Below are positions 1-5,750 of a DNA stretch of 8,061 nucleotides, piece after piece. The notes below the pieces were generated by a model. That model was not told the DNA's origin. It ran no database searches and saw nothing but the letters and a program-made list of their open reading frames with translations. A program made the position numbers and the translations under genes. Source of the stretch: CAYOOT01 sp964405665 (GTDB lineage: Bacteria; Bdellovibrionota_C; UBA2361; SZUA-149; CAZDWZ01); contig CAYOOT010000105.1 in the NCBI GenBank assembly GCA_964405665.1, positions 1 through 8,061 on the forward strand. Direction: 5' to 3'. Positions within the stretch are counted from its first letter, which is position 1. Every line of letters starts with the position of its first letter.

Positions 1-281
1 GTAAGAGAATGTTCATGTGCATCTTCAGTTGAGGATACGCCACTGCGGCGCATGCCAACAGATTGCGAATAACTTCGTCCTTGTTTGTCCGAAACAAGCT
101 CATGTGTTTGAAGATTCCCTGCAGGATTAACAAAGCCTTTGATTGTTTCCAAATTTTTCCCTGTGCCAAGATATTCAATTAGTTTTGCCTGTGTTCGTTG
201 GGCAACGATAATCCAGGTTTTCTGTTTTTTTTCTGGCTTGGCTTTTTTAACCGAATCGGGAAGTTTTCTTTTTGTTGGCAT
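1..281 (-). CDS. Host-attachment-family protein, N-terminal part (truncated by window edge)
   Basis: An open frame of 93 codons starts at the ATG at 281 and runs off the left edge, so the C-terminus is not in the window. The visible protein has a basic, Lys-rich start of about 20 residues. A core strand with WIIVAQRTQAKLIEYLG follows, and then the family-like signature NPAGNLQTHELVSDKQGRSY and a downstream EDAHEHSL. This pattern (NPxGxLxxxELVSDxxGRS ... DxHEH) matches my memory of the 'protein required for attachment to host cells' family (Host_attach), named from Agrobacterium. The biochemical role of that family is poorly defined, and the name should not be taken as proof of host attachment here. 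Start choice is supported by AGGAG 8 bases upstream. The gene lies 32 bp downstream of the kinase gene on the same strand and may be co-transcribed with it. No signal peptide is visible. Confidence 0.75.
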   Translation of the reverse strand, partial: MPTKRKLPDSVKKAKPEKKQKTWIIVAQRTQAKLIEYLGTGKNLETIKGFVNPAGNLQTHELVSDKQGRSYSQSVGMRRSGVSSTEDAHEHSL

Positions 282-289
282 AAAACTTT

Positions 290-294
290 CTCCT
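290..294 (-). promoter_or_regulatory. Shine-Dalgarno of the host-attachment-family gene
   Basis: The minus strand reads AAAGGAGAAAG, with AGGAG ending 8 bases before the ATG at 281. It is one of the clearest ribosome binding sites in the window and fixes the start of the truncated gene. It also shows that this gene has its own initiation signal rather than depending on coupling to the kinase gene 32 bp upstream. Confidence 0.75.
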
Positions 295-313
295 TTATCT
301 TTTGTTTTTATAT

Positions 314-1852
314 TTACAAATTTCTGATATTTTCAAAACTCAAACACCGCAGAATCGTTTCCAGGCATTGATCTATTTCTCCGGAAGTATCTATTTGTTC
401 CCAAGAAATATTTCCCAGATTATAACTTTTCTGAAAGGATAAAATATCTTCATTGGCATCAGAAATACTATTTACCCTTTTCGCCATTCGTTTTTGTGCA
501 ATCTCCAATGGTACATAACACCAAATACCATTAAAAGTAACACCTTTATTCTTTGCAAAGTTTTCTATCTCTTTTCTTTTTTCTAATGAAAGGAAGGTGG
601 CGTCAATAATTACAGCTCTGCCGGAATTTAATGCATATTGAGCACGTTCTAAAAGGCCGTCATAAGTTTTGGTATTCATTTCTTTTGAATAAGCATCTTC
701 TGGAGCAGTTTCTAAAAGTGGTATGCCAATCAGGTGCTTGCGCACGGCATCAGAACGAACATGAATACCTTGGAGGCGTTTGGCCAAAAGAGAGGAAAGA
801 GTACTTTTTCCGCTCCCAGAAAAACCACCAATTGCTATTACTCTTCCTTTTGTTGGCTGCAGCATTTGCAGGGAAAGTTTTAAGTATTTTATCGCATCAT
901 TGGCAAAATTCTCAGAATCTTCTGTTGAAAGTTTTTCTTCCAAAGCAAGACAATTGACCTTAGCTCGCACCCCTGCTCGGTAAGAAATATAAATGTTTAA
1001 TAATTCTAAACCTTGATAATCATCAGTTTCTAATAAATAATGGTTCCAAACCAATGCCGCATCGGAAAAACGATCCCGAAATATTAAATCCATGATCAGG
1101 AATGCCAAATCTGCCCAAACATCACAATTGGAAAGAGCCGGATTAAATTCGATTCCATCAAAAAGATGGGTCCGTCCATTAAAAATGCAGATATTTTTCA
1201 AATGCAAATCACCGTGCACTGCTCGCACGTGGGTATTTTGTCTTTTATTAATCAGCTCACGTAATAAATTGATACTGACTTCAGTTCTCCTGATTAATTC
1301 ATTCAATAAATCACGATCAAGAGTTGAGGGAGAAAACTTATTAAGAAGTTTAAAATTATCGTGCAAAGAGTTAGAGACATCTTCTGAGTCCCAATAATCA
1401 GGTTCCGAATTTGCACTCTTATGAAATGCTGCAATAATCTCTGTCGCTTCATAAAGCAAAACTTCCTTTAGCTGCCCTTTACGGGCGAGGTTGTCAAAAA
1501 GAAGCTCATTATCAAATTGTTCCATTTTGACAACATAATCCAGAATTTGATCAGCGATGCCGAAAATAATTTTTTTATTGTGACAAGAAATCGGGATTAC
1601 TCCCAAATACATTTCCGGTGAAAAACGTGAATTAAGACGCACTTCTTCTTCACAAAAGTATTTTCTTTTTTCTATAGTTGAAAAATCAAGGAAGTCTAAT
1701 TGGATAGCCTTTTTTAATTTATAAACATAAGTTCCAGTTAAAAATAAATGTGAGATATGAGTTTCGATATGCTTGACACTATCAACGCTGTTAAGGTAGC
1801 TGGAAGCCTGTTTTAAAAAAGAAATAATTTCTTTCTGTGAATTGTCATTCAT
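314..1852 (-). CDS. Two-domain putative kinase: APH-like domain fused to P-loop (AAA_33-type) kinase
   Basis: A 512-aa protein with two phosphotransferase modules. Residues about 8-320 form an aminoglycoside-phosphotransferase-like domain: THISHLFLTGTYVYKLKK (31-48, candidate ATP-binding lysines K45/K47/K48), the catalytic-loop motif HGDLHLKN (213-220, D215 the likely base) and FDGIEFN (231-237, D232 a likely metal ligand). Residues about 335-512 form a P-loop kinase: Walker A GGFSGSGKST (342-351), RSD (366-368) and VIIDAT (414-419). This order and full length match the family annotated as 'bifunctional aminoglycoside phosphotransferase/ATP-binding protein' (COG2187 plus COG0645). Its substrate is not established, and there is no reason to infer antibiotic resistance. 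All core motifs are intact, so both domains look functional. The start agrees with the usual N-terminus of the family. There is no good Shine-Dalgarno; the ATG overlaps the stop of a short upstream frame (ATGA), which suggests coupled translation. Cytosolic; no signal or membrane segment. Confidence 0.85.
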   Translation of the reverse strand: MNDNSQKEIISFLKQASSYLNSVDSVKHIETHISHLFLTGTYVYKLKKAIQLDFLDFSTIEKRKYFCEEEVRLNSRFSPEMYLGVIPISCHNKKIIFGIADQILDYVVKMEQFDNELLFDNLARKGQLKEVLLYEATEIIAAFHKSANSEPDYWDSEDVSNSLHDNFKLLNKFSPSTLDRDLLNELIRRTEVSINLLRELINKRQNTHVRAVHGDLHLKNICIFNGRTHLFDGIEFNPALSNCDVWADLAFLIMDLIFRDRFSDAALVWNHYLLETDDYQGLELLNIYISYRAGVRAKVNCLALEEKLSTEDSENFANDAIKYLKLSLQMLQPTKGRVIAIGGFSGSGKSTLSSLLAKRLQGIHVRSDAVRKHLIGIPLLETAPEDAYSKEMNTKTYDGLLERAQYALNSGRAVIIDATFLSLEKRKEIENFAKNKGVTFNGIWCYVPLEIAQKRMAKRVNSISDANEDILSFQKSYNLGNISWEQIDTSGEIDQCLETILRCLSFENIRNL

Positions 1853-1917
1853 CGGGTTTCCATCAGATCAGCGCAATCACTGAAAATGCGTGCCACTTCC
1901 AAATTGCTAATTTGCAT
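1849..1917 (-). pseudogene. Short PolX-like N-terminal relic, or a leader peptide, overlapping the kinase start
   Basis: A 22-codon frame starts at the ATG at 1917 and stops at TGA 1851-1849, overlapping the kinase ATG in the classic ATGA arrangement. Its core, NLEVARIFSDCADLME, resembles the first helix of PolX-family DNA polymerases as I remember them (pattern NxEVAxIFxxxADLLE). The frame ends exactly where that family would continue with a GxNPFxxRAYR-like stretch. The likeliest reading is the surviving 5' end of a polX gene whose remainder was replaced by the kinase gene. The alternative is a leader peptide that feeds ribosomes to the kinase start. The match covers only about 16 residues and no Shine-Dalgarno precedes it, so homology is tentative. 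Confidence 0.4.
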
Positions 1918-1980
1918 TCATCCATTGTGGCATGGAAGTTTTTATTGTCTATGATCGGGATCATGTAATTTAAAAAGCTA

Positions 1981-1988
1981 AATTTTTT
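1981..1988. repeat. Left copy of 8-bp target-site duplication
   Basis: AATTTTTT directly abuts the left tip (GAGACTG) of the miniature element. The identical 8 bases abut the right tip at 2068-2075. Extending to 9 bp breaks the match, so 8 bp is the duplication size. The A/T-only content makes a chance match more likely than usual, but its exact placement at both tips argues for insertion. Confidence 0.65.
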
Positions 1989-2067
1989 GAGACTGTAAAC
2001 TAAACTGTGTAATTTCCAATATACGTACGGAAATTCCAATTAATTACACAGTTTAATTTGCAGTCTC
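1989..2067. mobile_element. 79-bp MITE-like element with IS256-type terminal inverted repeats
   Basis: Terminal inverted repeats of 26 bp lie at 1989-2014 and 2042-2067, with 24 of 26 positions matching. The tips are GAGACTG and the inner ends read AAACTGTGTAATT. A 27-bp centre separates them and has no coding capacity. The tips point outward, as in an insertion sequence that has lost its interior. The element is bracketed by an exact 8-bp direct repeat. IS256/mutator-type elements typically have 24-41 bp inverted repeats, inner TGTGTAA-like sequence and 8-9 bp target duplications, so this is best read as a non-autonomous IS256-like derivative mobilised in trans. The family assignment rests on the pattern of the ends, since no transposase is in the window. 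The centre holds two near-identical copies of AATTTCCAAT (2011-2020 and 2031-2040). Transcribed, the element would form a long hairpin and could affect the RNA between the paralog pair and the kinase gene. Confidence 0.65.
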
Positions 2068-2075
2068 AATTTTTT
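2068..2075. repeat. Right copy of 8-bp target-site duplication
   Basis: AATTTTTT abuts the right tip of the miniature element (CAGTCTC, ending at 2067) and is identical to 1981-1988. A further T and then G follow, so the repeat ends at 8 bp on the aligned phase. Confidence 0.65.
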
Positions 2076-2167
2076 TGTCTAAGAAAAGTAGAAAAAGTAT
2101 TCAATCACTTTGGCAAAAGGCTCAGTCGTTAGATTCGAGCAACATTACTTACTGCACGTCCCAGCAA
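2076..2167. other. Non-coding remainder of the 315-bp gap, no recognised feature
   Basis: This stretch follows the stop of the 554-aa gene on the minus strand. It holds no start codon with a usable ribosome binding site and no convincing terminator. The best candidates on the minus strand are a 4-bp GCTC/GAGC stem and a 5-bp AAAGT/ACTTT stem before a U-rich run, both too weak to call. The paralog transcript may therefore read on into the miniature element and the kinase gene. Confidence 0.4.
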
Positions 2168-3832
2168 TTAAATTAATGATTCTAAATAGCAGTTTTCACA
2201 ATAGACAATAGTCTTGTCGGTTATTGGATAAGCACATTGCAAGGAGCAATTACAGTGGTCGCAAGTTCGATCAATTAGCACTCGAGGATTTCTACTAGCG
2301 AGCCTAGCTTGATGTCGGCACAAAAAACACTTTCTAGGAAATGCCAAACCAAGAGTTTGGTGAAATTTTAATTCTTGGGCGATGATTTTATAACTTCTCG
2401 TGCATTCACTGCAGGAGAGAATTTCTTTTGTTATCGAATCATCGATTTCTCTTAGGGAATCTTTTAGTGTTGTGGTTGCTGGCAGAAAGTTTTGCTTTTC
2501 CTCCTCTCTCCAGAAAAATCCTTTAGCTTGAGCTTCTTCCCTGCTTAAGGGATAAAGTATTTGAGCAATACTTAAGTTATATGCCGTAACAGAGCAGCTA
2601 GCGGGGAAAAATTCTCCCCATTCCTTGGTGACTTTCATTTGCTCAATAATTTTTGGAACAAGATTTAAATATTCTTCTTTTGAATATTGTTGATTGAGAA
2701 TGCAATATTGTTTTTTCTTTAAACCAACGCAGCCAAAAAGATCGGAACAGCCATTAAAGCAGCTGTCGCAATAAGTAAGATTGCTTAATTGATTAAGGCA
2801 AATCTTGGAAAATTTCATGTTCAGAGCATTGTATCCCAAATTGGTACATTCGTAGACCAGTTGGGCTTCTCCGCATTCATCGGCATCCATGCAGTCTTTG
2901 ATTTCCATGAAAGACTGAAAACAATATCGAAGATCCCAGCCATCCCGACAATCAAAGCAATGATAGGCATTTTTACAATTAGTTAAATAATTTCCTTGAA
3001 CATTTTCATTTTGAAATCCACGTAGTGCTTTCTGAGGAAATTTTAATTTAAAATCTAAAAATTCCTTGATTAATCGATTGATCTCGGAATAATTCTCCAG
3101 CTTTTTTTTAATTTCAGAGAACTCTTCTTTGGAGATTGCTTTGTTTCTGAAGTAATATTGCTTTTGCCGCAGATTACTGCAAAGAATACAATTTTTACAA
3201 CCAATACAATTATTTAGAAAATAAGAATCAATGCAATTCTCGGAATTGTAAATAAAGGCAGTGTTGTAACAATTTCTAGAGTCAACAACTTCATAACAAA
3301 GCTCTAAATTCTCTACACGATAACAATCAGCGGAACTTCTTGAGCCGTTAATACTATAACTATAATAGCAATCCCAGTTCTCGTCGGAATCAAAAATCAA
3401 ATAACAATTTTTATTTTTACCGGCATAATTGGTGTAATCTGAATTTTCATCCCGGGAAAAATCAGTAAATAAGCAAGGACGAAAAGCTGCCAATTGTAAG
3501 TCCTTAAACTGTTCAAAAAAGGGTCGGGAAAAGTCATAATCTCGACCAAATTCTGTATTGTCTACCGCGTCGGAATACCAATATTCTTGATCGCAAACCT
3601 TATAGGGACTGTCTGGCGGATAGCAGGAAATGATATTTTTCCCTGAACCAATACATTTACTTTTGAATAAATTAAGTTGATTGATATGAAGAGTTCTTCT
3701 TTGTTCCCGACAGTCCGGACAGAGAGTGGGTGCGGGAACAGTAAATTTTTTCAAAAATTTCCAATCTTCAGGAAAAATTGAAAAGTTTTTTAAGCAGGAA
3801 AGACAATGTTTTATTTCCGAAGAGTCTTTCAT
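2168..3832 (-). CDS. Cys-rich zinc-ribbon protein, CPR-type family of unknown function (downstream paralog)
   Basis: A 554-aa protein with 42 cysteines. N-terminal ribbon A is C10-x2-C13-x24-C38-x2-C41, ending CPDCREQRR. Ribbon B follows but is degenerate: C60 and C80 remain, while the partner positions are S63 and E83. A Cys/Tyr/Asn-rich core (about 120-380) carries repeated NCY, DCY and NCIDS units at roughly 9-15 residue intervals, which suggests a solenoid or beta-helix. It contains two copies of a block ending in an N-(K/Q)-x-(I/Y)-SKEE motif (about 214-237 and 362-388). KEWGEFFP (403-410) marks the end of the core. C-terminal ribbon A is C474-x2-C477-x24-C502-x2-C505 and ribbon B is C524-x2-C527 ... 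C545-x2-C548, both intact. I know this architecture from Patescibacteria, where it is sometimes misleadingly labelled CaiB/BaiF; it has no CoA-transferase features. Function unknown. No signal peptide or membrane segment, so probably cytosolic. Translation is probably coupled to the upstream paralog: TAG and ATG are adjacent and no Shine-Dalgarno is present. Confidence 0.8.
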   Translation of the reverse strand: MKDSSEIKHCLSCLKNFSIFPEDWKFLKKFTVPAPTLCPDCREQRRTLHINQLNLFKSKCIGSGKNIISCYPPDSPYKVCDQEYWYSDAVDNTEFGRDYDFSRPFFEQFKDLQLAAFRPCLFTDFSRDENSDYTNYAGKNKNCYLIFDSDENWDCYYSYSINGSRSSADCYRVENLELCYEVVDSRNCYNTAFIYNSENCIDSYFLNNCIGCKNCILCSNLRQKQYYFRNKAISKEEFSEIKKKLENYSEINRLIKEFLDFKLKFPQKALRGFQNENVQGNYLTNCKNAYHCFDCRDGWDLRYCFQSFMEIKDCMDADECGEAQLVYECTNLGYNALNMKFSKICLNQLSNLTYCDSCFNGCSDLFGCVGLKKKQYCILNQQYSKEEYLNLVPKIIEQMKVTKEWGEFFPASCSVTAYNLSIAQILYPLSREEAQAKGFFWREEEKQNFLPATTTLKDSLREIDDSITKEILSCSECTRSYKIIAQELKFHQTLGLAFPRKCFLCRHQARLASRNPRVLIDRTCDHCNCSLQCAYPITDKTIVYCENCYLESLI

Positions 3833-5554
3833 CTAAATGTTGGAGATTTGCTGAGATAAAAAGCTGTTCTTTTCATGTTTAGAACTTTGTTGTTCAAAGC
3901 AACTTTCGCAGTAAATTTTGTTTCTTTTTTCCTTATTTTGAGAGGTTAGGATTAATTCTTTACAAACTTTACATTTGTCTTTGCGAATGACTCTAGGATT
4001 TCTTTTGAGAATTCGCTCACGGTGTCTTTGATTAAAACATTTTTGAGGAACAGGTAGGTTAAATTTTTTATAAAAATCAAGTTCGTTTTTAGTCAACTGA
4101 TAGATCTGAAAACTGCTTTCACAGAGATAGTGTTGATTACAGATGGCATTGGTGTTGCTTTCATTGATTATATCTGGAGCGACATTTTCATTTTGCTGTT
4201 CAGAATCCCGATCTTTCCACTGATAACCATGATCCAAAATTTGTTTTTTATCTAAAGGAAAATAGATTTGAGCAGTAGTCTCGTTGTAGGCAAAGGCCGA
4301 TAGTTTAATCGGAAAGAATTCTCCCCATTCTTGGGTTTCTTTCAGATGACTGATTATTTTCTGAACCAAGTTTTCATATTCTGATTTTGTGTATTGTTTA
4401 TTCAAAATACAAAATTTTTTATTTTTTAAACCAAAGCAGCCAAATAAATTTTTTGATTTAAAACAATACATCGAATAGCTGATATCTTGAATCTTTTCGC
4501 TGCAAAAATGAGAAAAAAGAACAGATTGGGCATCATAGCCGATACTGCTACTGTCGTATATGGAATTGGCATTAAGTCCAAATTGATAAAGATCCATGCA
4601 ATTTGTTGCCTTATTATGCACTTGATAACAGTAGCGGGAATTTTCTATAGAGGAACAATCAAAACTATTATGAACATTCGTACAATCTAATAAATAATCT
4701 CCGCTTGAATTCTTACAATTGAATAATCTGAGGTTTCTGTTGGGAATATCCAGACAAAATTCGGCAAATTCTCCTTGAAATTTGTCTAAACATTTTCGAG
4801 AGTTCAAATTTAAAGATGCAAGAAAACGAAAATATTCTTTTTCTGAATAGGCTTTATTGAAAATATAAAATTCTTTTCCTCTCAAATTTTTGCAGGCAAT
4901 ACAATTTTTACAACTGATGCAATCTTCTAAAAAATAACTGTCTTGACAGTTAATTGAATTTTGAGAAAAGAATAAATTTTTTGCATTATGACAATCGATG
5001 CACTCATAACAAAAACTGGAATTGGATAAATTGTAGCAATCGACACACTCTTGAGAATAATTGATACCGTAACTATAAAGACAATTGACATTGCGATCGG
5101 CATGAAACACATAATAGCAGTTGATGTTACCGCCAGCGTGATTGGTTGATTCCGAGTTCTTATCGAGCTTGTAATTTGTATAGATTGAAGAATGAGGCGT
5201 GTTTTTGCTAAGTAAAGCATATTGTTCGAAAAAGGTCTTACTGAAATCAAAATCTAAACCGTAATCTAAAGGATCCCATTTATTGGACCACCAAATAGAA
5301 GCTTTATAGACCTTGTAATTTTTATCGGCAGAATAAACAGAAGGAACTTCTTGACCGCTAAAATCACATTTTCTTTTGTATAAAATTGTTTCATTATTAA
5401 ATGCCAAACGACGTTGTTGTCTGCATTCAGGACACAATTTTGGTTCGACAACGGCAAACCTTGCAAAAAATTCATAATCTTCCGGAGTTAAGGAAAAAGA
5501 ATTATTGCAATTTAAACAAGGCTTTATTTTAAAAGTATTTTTTGCAGTCTGCAT
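3833..5554 (-). CDS. Cys-rich zinc-ribbon protein, CPR-type family of unknown function (upstream paralog)
   Basis: A 573-aa, 35-cysteine protein collinear with the 554-aa product of the next gene, so the two are tandem paralogs. N-terminal ribbon A is intact (C13-x2-C16-x24-C41-x2-C44). N-terminal ribbon B retains only C63. The motifs WWSNKWDPLDYG (88-99) and DFDFSKTFFEQ (101-111) are typical of the family as I recall it. The core carries NCYY, NCLY, ECVDCY, CYECIDC and NCQDSYFLEDC units, then two matching blocks: NLRGKEFYIFNKAYSEKEY (223-241) and GLKNKKFCILNKQYTKSEY (375-393). EWGEFFP lies at 409-415. In C-terminal ribbon A two of four cysteines are gone (C478 and C506 remain; the partner positions are S481 and Q509), whereas ribbon B is intact (C528, C531, C549, C552). 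A charged tail of about 20 residues follows. The start has no Shine-Dalgarno, but a TATAAT box lies 25 bp upstream, implying a short leader. No enzymatic motif is recognised; zinc-dependent nucleic-acid or protein binding is a guess from fold type only. Confidence 0.8.
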   Translation of the reverse strand: MQTAKNTFKIKPCLNCNNSFSLTPEDYEFFARFAVVEPKLCPECRQQRRLAFNNETILYKRKCDFSGQEVPSVYSADKNYKVYKASIWWSNKWDPLDYGLDFDFSKTFFEQYALLSKNTPHSSIYTNYKLDKNSESTNHAGGNINCYYVFHADRNVNCLYSYGINYSQECVDCYNLSNSSFCYECIDCHNAKNLFFSQNSINCQDSYFLEDCISCKNCIACKNLRGKEFYIFNKAYSEKEYFRFLASLNLNSRKCLDKFQGEFAEFCLDIPNRNLRLFNCKNSSGDYLLDCTNVHNSFDCSSIENSRYCYQVHNKATNCMDLYQFGLNANSIYDSSSIGYDAQSVLFSHFCSEKIQDISYSMYCFKSKNLFGCFGLKNKKFCILNKQYTKSEYENLVQKIISHLKETQEWGEFFPIKLSAFAYNETTAQIYFPLDKKQILDHGYQWKDRDSEQQNENVAPDIINESNTNAICNQHYLCESSFQIYQLTKNELDFYKKFNLPVPQKCFNQRHRERILKRNPRVIRKDKCKVCKELILTSQNKEKRNKIYCESCFEQQSSKHEKNSFLSQQISNI

Positions 5555-5578
5555 TTTTTTAAGAACGTTTAGTGCTGA

Positions 5579-5584
5579 ATTATA
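5579..5584 (-). promoter_or_regulatory. Candidate -10 box (TATAAT) for the paralog pair
   Basis: A perfect TATAAT on the minus strand, with its downstream edge 24 bases before the ATG at 5554. This places a start site near 5572 and a leader of about 17 bases, which contains no Shine-Dalgarno. The -35 region at the expected distance (TATGAA) is poor, so the call rests on the -10 box and its position in the divergent intergenic region. Confidence 0.4.
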
Positions 5585-5657
5585 ACTTAGGTTAACTTTT
5601 ATTCATAGAGACTCATAGATTCTAATAAAAATTTAACATGATAAAAATACCTTTAAT

Positions 5658-5732
5658 TTTCGAGAGTTAGCTTTTCGAAGGAGAATTCTGGATAATTTTA
5701 TTTTTCCTAATAGCATGTTATTGTTCTCGAAA
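5658..5732. repeat. 8-bp inverted repeat TTTCGAGA / TCTCGAAA in the divergent intergenic region
   Basis: TTTCGAGA (5658-5665) and TCTCGAAA (5725-5732) are exact inverted copies separated by 59 bp, just upstream of the dehydratase gene. TTCGAA (5673-5678), a perfect palindrome, lies between them. The arrangement could be paired operator half-sites or an upstream RNA stem closing near the ribosome binding site at 5738. In AT-rich DNA it could also be chance. Confidence 0.25.
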
Positions 5733-5750
5733 TTATTGGAGAAAAGATGA
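5715..5750 (+). other. 11-codon upstream frame overlapping the dehydratase start (ATGA)
   Basis: ATG at 5715 opens a frame encoding MLLFSKLLEKR. It stops at TGA 5748-5750, which overlaps the dehydratase ATG at 5747 by ATGA. The frame contains the dehydratase Shine-Dalgarno. It has no ribosome binding site of its own, so it may be fortuitous. If translated, it would couple to the dehydratase start. Confidence 0.2.
5738..5741 (+). promoter_or_regulatory. Shine-Dalgarno of the dehydratase gene
   Basis: GGAG lies 5 bases before the ATG at 5747 (TTGGAGAAAAG then ATG). The same frame is closed by TAG at 5711 with no other ATG in between, so this site and ATG define the start. Confidence 0.7.

Noticed and set aside
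631..1397. Several plus-strand open frames of 67-108 codons
   Set aside because: They are antisense to the kinase gene, whose motifs are intact across the whole region. They show no family motifs and no ribosome binding sites.
314..1852. Calling the kinase an aminoglycoside resistance gene
   Set aside because: The APH-like fold is shared by many small-molecule kinases. The fusion to a P-loop kinase marks a separate family with no established resistance role.
1863..1964. 33-codon minus-strand frame upstream of the kinase gene
   Set aside because: It overlaps the PolX-like frame in another phase and has no Shine-Dalgarno or recognisable sequence. Its start lies inside a 14-bp palindrome (1951-1964) that may be chance.
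1989..2076. Long hairpin plus T-run as a rho-independent terminator
   Set aside because: The T-run that follows the hairpin directly is on the plus strand, where no gene leads into it; on the minus strand an A-run follows instead. The 8-bp direct repeat at both tips fits an inserted element better.
2079..2144. 21-codon minus-strand open stretch ending EPFAKVIEYFFYFS, possible transposase tail
   Set aside because: It has no start codon and no recognisable family match, lies outside the inverted repeats, and is short enough to be chance.
4927..5250. 107-codon open frame on the minus strand rich in Ile/Val/Ser, looking membrane-like
   Set aside because: It lies wholly inside the 573-aa gene in another frame. 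Its hydrophobic look comes from shifted TGT/TGC and AAT codons of the Cys/Asn repeats, and it has no ribosome binding site.
3833..5554. Reading the Cys-rich proteins as CoA-transferases because relatives carry a CaiB/BaiF label
   Set aside because: Neither protein shows CoA-transferase motifs. The visible features are zinc ribbons and Cys-rich repeats, so the label seems to be a propagated misannotation.
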